Part shown: positions 60,485 to 64,000 of the stretch, one piece after another
How positions within the stretch are numbered: the stretch's first letter is position 1
Layout: each line of letters opens with the position of its first letter
From: Woeseia oceani
GTDB taxonomy: Bacteria; Pseudomonadota; Gammaproteobacteria; Steroidobacterales; Woeseiaceae
DNA: 64,000 bases
NCBI RefSeq assembly: GCF_001677435.1
Contig: NZ_CP016268.1
Location: 3,523,001 to 3,587,000 of the forward strand
Direction of reading: 5' to 3'
Notes under the pieces: generated by a model
What the model was told of the DNA's origin: nothing
Seen by the model: only the letters and a program-made list of their open reading frames with translations
Databases searched by the model: none
Program-made: the position numbers and the translations under genes

Positions 60485-62647
60485 ATGCCTGCTGCCGCCA
60501 CCCCCCTTTACGACTACAACAAGTACTGGGCCGAATGTTTCGGCACGGCGCCGCTGTTGCCCATGTCGCGTGCGGAAATGGACGAGCTCGGCTGGGACTC
60601 CTGCGACATCATCATCGTCACAGGTGACGCCTACGTGGATCACCCGTCTTTCGGTATGGCGATCATCGGTCGCCTGCTTGAAGCGCACGGCTTTCGGGTA
60701 GGCATCATCGCGCAGCCCGACTGGCGCTCGAAAGACGCGTTCCAGGCACTCGGCCGGCCGAACCTGTATTTCGGCGTTGCGGCCGGCAACATGGATTCAA
60801 TGATCAATCGCTACACCGCCGACAAGAAAGTCCGCAATGACGATGCGTACACGCCCGGCGGAGTGGGTGGCAAGCGGCCGGATCGTTGTTCGCTGGTTTA
60901 TACCCAGCGTTGCAAAGAAGCATTCGATGGCGTGCCGGTAATCCTCGGTGGCATCGAGGCATCTCTGCGGCGCATTGCACATTACGACTACTGGCAGGGC
61001 AGCGTCCGCAAATCCATTCTTCTGGATGCCGGTGCCGATATCCTGTTGTATGGCAATGCCGAACGCGCAATTGTTGACCTGTCGCACCGCCTCGCACGCG
61101 GTGAAGACGTTAGCGACATCACCGACGTACGCGGCACCGCGTTTATTCGCCGCGATAAACCGGAGGGCTGGTGGGAGATTGATTCGACCCGCATCGACCG
61201 CCCCGGGCACGTCGACAAAATTGTGAACCCTTACGTCAACACGCAGGAGAGCAGCGCCTGCGCGACTACCCAAGACGCCGGCGAGCCGGCTGCGCCCGCC
61301 GACAACGTACTCCGCTTCGTCCCGGATGCAAAACGCAACCGCGACAAGTCGGTGATCCGCCTTCCATCATTCGAAAAAGTTCGCAACGACCCGGTGCTGT
61401 ACGCGCACGCGAACCGCATATTGCACCTGGAAACGAACCCCGGCAATGCCCGCGCGCTGGTACAGGCACACGGCCAGCGTGATCTCTGGATGAACCCGCC
61501 GGCGCTGCCATTGAGTACGGCGGAGATGGATTACGTATTCGGTATGCCATTCGCACGGGTGCCACACAAAGCGTACGGCGACGCACGCATCCCCGCGTAC
61601 GAGATGATCCGCTTTTCCGTGAACATCATGCGCGGTTGTTTCGGCGGTTGTACGTTTTGTTCCATCACCGAACACGAAGGCCGCATCATCCAGAACCGTT
61701 CGGAAGAATCGATCCTGGAAGAGGTGGAAAAGATCAGGGATACGGTGCCCGGCTTTACCGGCGTCATATCCGACCTCGGCGGCCCGACGGCCAACATGTA
61801 CCGGCTGGCCTGCAAAAGCCGCGAGATAGAAGCCGCGTGCCGGCGGCCGAGCTGCGTGTATCCGGGGATCTGCAAGAACCTCAACACGGATCATTCGTCC
61901 CTCACGCAGCTTTATCGCAAAACCCGCGCCCTGCCCGGCGTCAAGAAGGTACTGGTTGCCTCCGGTCTGCGCTACGACCTCGCTGTCGAAGACCCGGAGT
62001 ACGTGAAAGAACTCGTCACTCATCACGTCGGCGGCTATCTGAAGATTGCTCCGGAGCACACGGAACGCGGGCCGCTCGACAAAATGATGAAACCGGGCAT
62101 TGGTGCATACGATCGCTTCAAGGAGCTGTTCGAGCAGTTCTCGAAAGAGGCCGGCAAAGAGCAGTACCTGATTCCCTACTTCATCGCGGCGCACCCCGGC
62201 ACCACGGATGAGGACATGGTGAACCTTGCACTGTGGCTCAAAGGTAACGGCTTTCGCGCCGACCAGGTGCAGGCGTTCTACCCTTCACCGATGGCCACCG
62301 CGACAACCATGTACCACTCCGGCAAGAACCCGTTGCGCAAAGTGACTTACAAGAGCGATAACGTCGACATCGTGAAGAGTCCGCAGAAACGGCGCTTGCA
62401 CAAAGCCTTGTTGCGCTATCACGATCCGAAGAACTGGCAGCTGATACACGATGCCCTGCTGGACATGAAACTGGGGCACCTGATCGGCTCGGGCAAGGAC
62501 AAGCTGATCCCGGCGGTACAGCCGCGCGACGACAAAAAACACCAGTCCAGTCGTCGCAAGAACACCCTGGCGGCACACCAGAAACGCATCAAGCGTGGCA
62601 AAGTCCTGTCGCAACACACCGGCTTGCCGCCACGCGCCGACAGCTGA
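60485..62647 (+). CDS. ygiQ: YgiQ-family radical SAM protein
   Basis: 720 residues from the ATG where similarity to E. coli YgiQ starts ([21 protein letters not shown]). The N-domain is highly conserved ([61 protein letters not shown]). The radical SAM cluster is C385-F-G-G-C389-T-F-C392. The C-terminal end is basic and is typical of the family. The reaction is not established. There is no ribosome site close to this ATG; an upstream TTG with AGGAAGG could give a longer form. Confidence 0.95.
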   Translation: MPAAATPLYDYNKYWAECFGTAPLLPMSRAEMDELGWDSCDIIIVTGDAYVDHPSFGMAIIGRLLEAHGFRVGIIAQPDWRSKDAFQALGRPNLYFGVAAGNMDSMINRYTADKKVRNDDAYTPGGVGGKRPDRCSLVYTQRCKEAFDGVPVILGGIEASLRRIAHYDYWQGSVRKSILLDAGADILLYGNAERAIVDLSHRLARGEDVSDITDVRGTAFIRRDKPEGWWEIDSTRIDRPGHVDKIVNPYVNTQESSACATTQDAGEPAAPADNVLRFVPDAKRNRDKSVIRLPSFEKVRNDPVLYAHANRILHLETNPGNARALVQAHGQRDLWMNPPALPLSTAEMDYVFGMPFARVPHKAYGDARIPAYEMIRFSVNIMRGCFGGCTFCSITEHEGRIIQNRSEESILEEVEKIRDTVPGFTGVISDLGGPTANMYRLACKSREIEAACRRPSCVYPGICKNLNTDHSSLTQLYRKTRALPGVKKVLVASGLRYDLAVEDPEYVKELVTHHVGGYLKIAPEHTERGPLDKMMKPGIGAYDRFKELFEQFSKEAGKEQYLIPYFIAAHPGTTDEDMVNLALWLKGNGFRADQVQAFYPSPMATATTMYHSGKNPLRKVTYKSDNVDIVKSPQKRRLHKALLRYHDPKNWQLIHDALLDMKLGHLIGSGKDKLIPAVQPRDDKKHQSSRRKNTLAAHQKRIKRGKVLSQHTGLPPRADS

Positions 62648-62798
62648 TCCGCTGCTATCGCCGGGCCACAAGCCGGCCAGGCTCCTCGTCCGAATTTCCC
62701 ACCCCAACTGCCACCGCCGGTCAGGTATATTGGCTGTTGCGTGCCCGGGTACGCCGGCGCGAACGGCCAAGCAGAACGAATTACACAGCAGGTGCCCT

Positions 62799-63059
62799 AT
62801 GAAGACTAAAGATGTTCAGGAAATTTTCGCCCGCCTTAACAGCGAGCTGGACAACGCCGATGGCGTGGATACCGAAGCACGGCAACAGATGCGTGAGCTC
62901 GACAATCAGGTGAGCAGGCTTGGCCAACCCAAGAATTCTGATATCGAGTTTCTGCTGGACCAGACCAAAGCACTGGAAAGCCGTTTCGTTGCGGAACACC
63001 CGACGCTGGCCCGAATCGCCCGCGAACTGGTGGACGCGCTTACCAAAATGGGCGTGTGA
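62799..63059 (+). CDS. DUF4404-family small protein
   Basis: 86 residues from the ATG with AGCAGG eight bases upstream; the long open frame before it is not coding. The sequence is helical and charged (MKTKDVQEIFARLNSELDNA, QVSRLGQPKNSDIEFLLDQTKALESRFVAEHPTLARIARELVDAL), matching the DUF4404 pattern including the FAEHP-like FVAEHPTLARI. No catalytic motif. Function unknown. Confidence 0.8.
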   Translation: MKTKDVQEIFARLNSELDNADGVDTEARQQMRELDNQVSRLGQPKNSDIEFLLDQTKALESRFVAEHPTLARIARELVDALTKMGV

Positions 63060-63080
63060 CGCAGCGCTGGTTCGCCCCGC

Positions 63081-63395
63081 TCAGTCTTCCTCGAACAGTT
63101 CTTCAACGACCCGGGATGCGTACTCACTGAGGTACGAAGGACTGCCCGGATAGAGCATGTAGTCTTCGTGTGCCGAGAACGTGAGGTAGGGCGTTATCTC
63201 GGTACCGCCGACCTGGAAGCCGCTCGCACCGTCAATCTCGCTGCAAACAACGGATGCCATGTCAGTTGTTGCGTCCTTGAGAGCCGCGCCGGTCAGGCCA
63301 GCTATCTCCAGTTGCTCTTTGATCCGTGAAACCAGCTGAAATACAAACCACGGCTGAATTTCGCCGTAGCTGTCGTGGTCGACGAGCAGTTCCAT
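63081..63395 (-). CDS. Hypothetical acidic cytoplasmic protein
   Basis: 104 residues; ATG with GGGGAAAG upstream. Acidic, with a helical N-terminal half (WFVFQLVSRIKEQLEIAGLT) and an acidic end (VVEELFEED). No membrane segment or motif recognised. It lies downstream of ybiT on the same strand, about 88 bases away. Confidence 0.65.
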   Translation of the reverse strand: MELLVDHDSYGEIQPWFVFQLVSRIKEQLEIAGLTGAALKDATTDMASVVCSEIDGASGFQVGGTEITPYLTFSAHEDYMLYPGSPSYLSEYASRVVEELFEED

Positions 63396-63483
63396 AGCTT
63401 TCCCCGAGAGACGATGCAGCCAAGTGCTGCAAACGGTGTCAAACCCAGCGTTAAGTTCGCGACGCCTTCAAAGACCAGATGAG

Positions 63484-64000
63484 TTACGCAACCTGGCTTT
63501 GTTTTCCGGCCAGCTGCGAACGCAAATACTCTTCGTAATCACCACCAAAGTCGATCACGCCGTTCGGTGTCATGTCGATAATGCGCGTAGCCAGCGACGA
63601 AACGAAGTTGCGGTCATGGCTGATGAAGATCAACGTACCTTCGTAATGCTCCAGGGCAAGATTCAGCGCTTCAATCGATTCCATATCAAGGTGATTGGTT
63701 GGCTCGTCCATCACGATGACGTTCGGCTGTTGCAGCATCAGTTTGCCGAACAGCAAACGCGCCTGCTCGCCACCGGAGGCAACCTTGACCGACTTTTCAC
63801 TGTCGTCACGCGAGAACAACATGCGGCCCAGTGTTGCCCGCAGCAATTGTTCGTCCGTGTTCGGCGGTTGCCATTGCGTCATCCAGTCAAAGAGACTCAT
63901 GTCCTTGGCAAAATCGGCGGCGTGGTCCTGAGCAAAGAATCCGGTCCTGGCATTCTCAGCCCACTTCACTTCGCCAGCATCGACATCGATATCGCCAAGC
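63484..64000 (-). CDS. ybiT: ABC-F family ATPase YbiT (partial, N-terminal part outside window)
   Basis: The last 172 codons are visible and the frame runs off the right edge. Signature loop [17 protein letters not shown], Walker [21 protein letters not shown] and the switch His in [18 protein letters not shown] belong to the second nucleotide-binding domain. The end ([14 protein letters not shown]) closely follows E. coli YbiT, an ABC-F protein without membrane part that acts on the ribosome. The signature has SGGEQ where many have SGGEK. Confidence 0.92.
   Translation of the reverse strand, partial: LGDIDVDAGEVKWAENARTGFFAQDHAADFAKDMSLFDWMTQWQPPNTDEQLLRATLGRMLFSRDDSEKSVKVASGGEQARLLFGKLMLQQPNVIVMDEPTNHLDMESIEALNLALEHYEGTLIFISHDRNFVSSLATRIIDMTPNGVIDFGGDYEEYLRSQLAGKQSQVA

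Noticed and set aside
61367-62194. Open frame of about 275 codons antisense to ygiQ
   Set aside because: Shadow frame over a highly conserved radical SAM gene.
1-64000. CRISPR array, prophage, rRNA or tRNA genes
   Set aside because: No regularly spaced repeats, no phage structural genes, no rRNA segments and no cloverleaf found on either strand by reading; a covariance-model scan would be decisive for tRNA.

Overview
The window reads as chromosome of a free-living, probably marine, gammaproteobacterium of moderately high GC (judged by eye). Gammaproteobacterial housekeeping types (dbpA, ybiI, ybiT, ygiQ, osmC, qmcA/NfeD, CspA) sit beside two TonB-dependent receptors, a TPR-sulfotransferase, many exported peptidases and hydrolases, and a PEP-CTERM protein. 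Woeseiaceae-like lineages carry such gene sets, but that placement is inference. There is no rRNA, tRNA, CRISPR array, complete insertion sequence or prophage.

Layout. 1-14 kb: a truncated CvaA/HlyD-type secretion adaptor, an exported M20 peptidase, an ornithine-decarboxylase-like gene followed 3 nt later by an exported M16 peptidase, a TolB-propeller/CehA-McbA fusion, then a catabolic-looking cluster (BKACE, LysR, class-III aminotransferase, exported amidohydrolase). 14-19 kb: small membrane protein, relic of an XRE regulator, NfeD-SPFH pair, YaiI, cold-shock gene with a strong promoter and long leader, lipoprotein, and the trxA-osmC operon. 19-31 kb: large TonB receptor divergent from an M24 peptidase, DUF2167 protein, serine hydrolase, ybiI, dbpA and a DUF3592 protein. 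30-35 kb: a gbsR-cydA-cydB operon with a readable promoter and operator, divergent from an N-acyl-D-amino-acid deacylase. 35-43 kb: second TonB receptor with a Fur-box-like site, TPR-sulfotransferase, beta-lactamase-fold hydrolase, dienelactone hydrolase and OmpA-type protein. 43-45.3 kb: an AT-richer patch with a formylglutamate-amidohydrolase-like gene, a 211-bp element with 18-bp perfect terminal inverted repeats, and an orphan membrane protein. 45-54.7 kb: Tat-exported aldo/keto reductase, PEP-CTERM protein behind a sigma-54-type promoter, a receiver domain fused to a membrane anchor with a 39-codon membrane microprotein downstream, ada overlapping a 2OG-Fe(II) oxygenase, a DsbA-family protein and a penicillin-acylase-family enzyme. 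55-64 kb: LysR/azoR/ygiD around a perfect T-N11-A box, a CorA-type channel, a 41-codon Pro/Lys-rich gene with its own promoter and terminator, ygiQ, two small proteins and the 3' end of ybiT.

How it fits together. Two receptors plus M16, M20 and M24 peptidases, D-aminoacylase, penicillin acylase, amidohydrolase and serine hydrolases suggest scavenging of peptides and amides. Other blocks serve redox and stress needs: the short-Q-loop bd-type oxidase, thioredoxin/OsmC, Ada-based alkylation repair, and azoreductase/LigB. The least explained items are the receiver-membrane fusion with its microprotein, the inverted-repeat element, the oxygenase coupled to ada, and the small genes at 47.3 and 60.0 kb.
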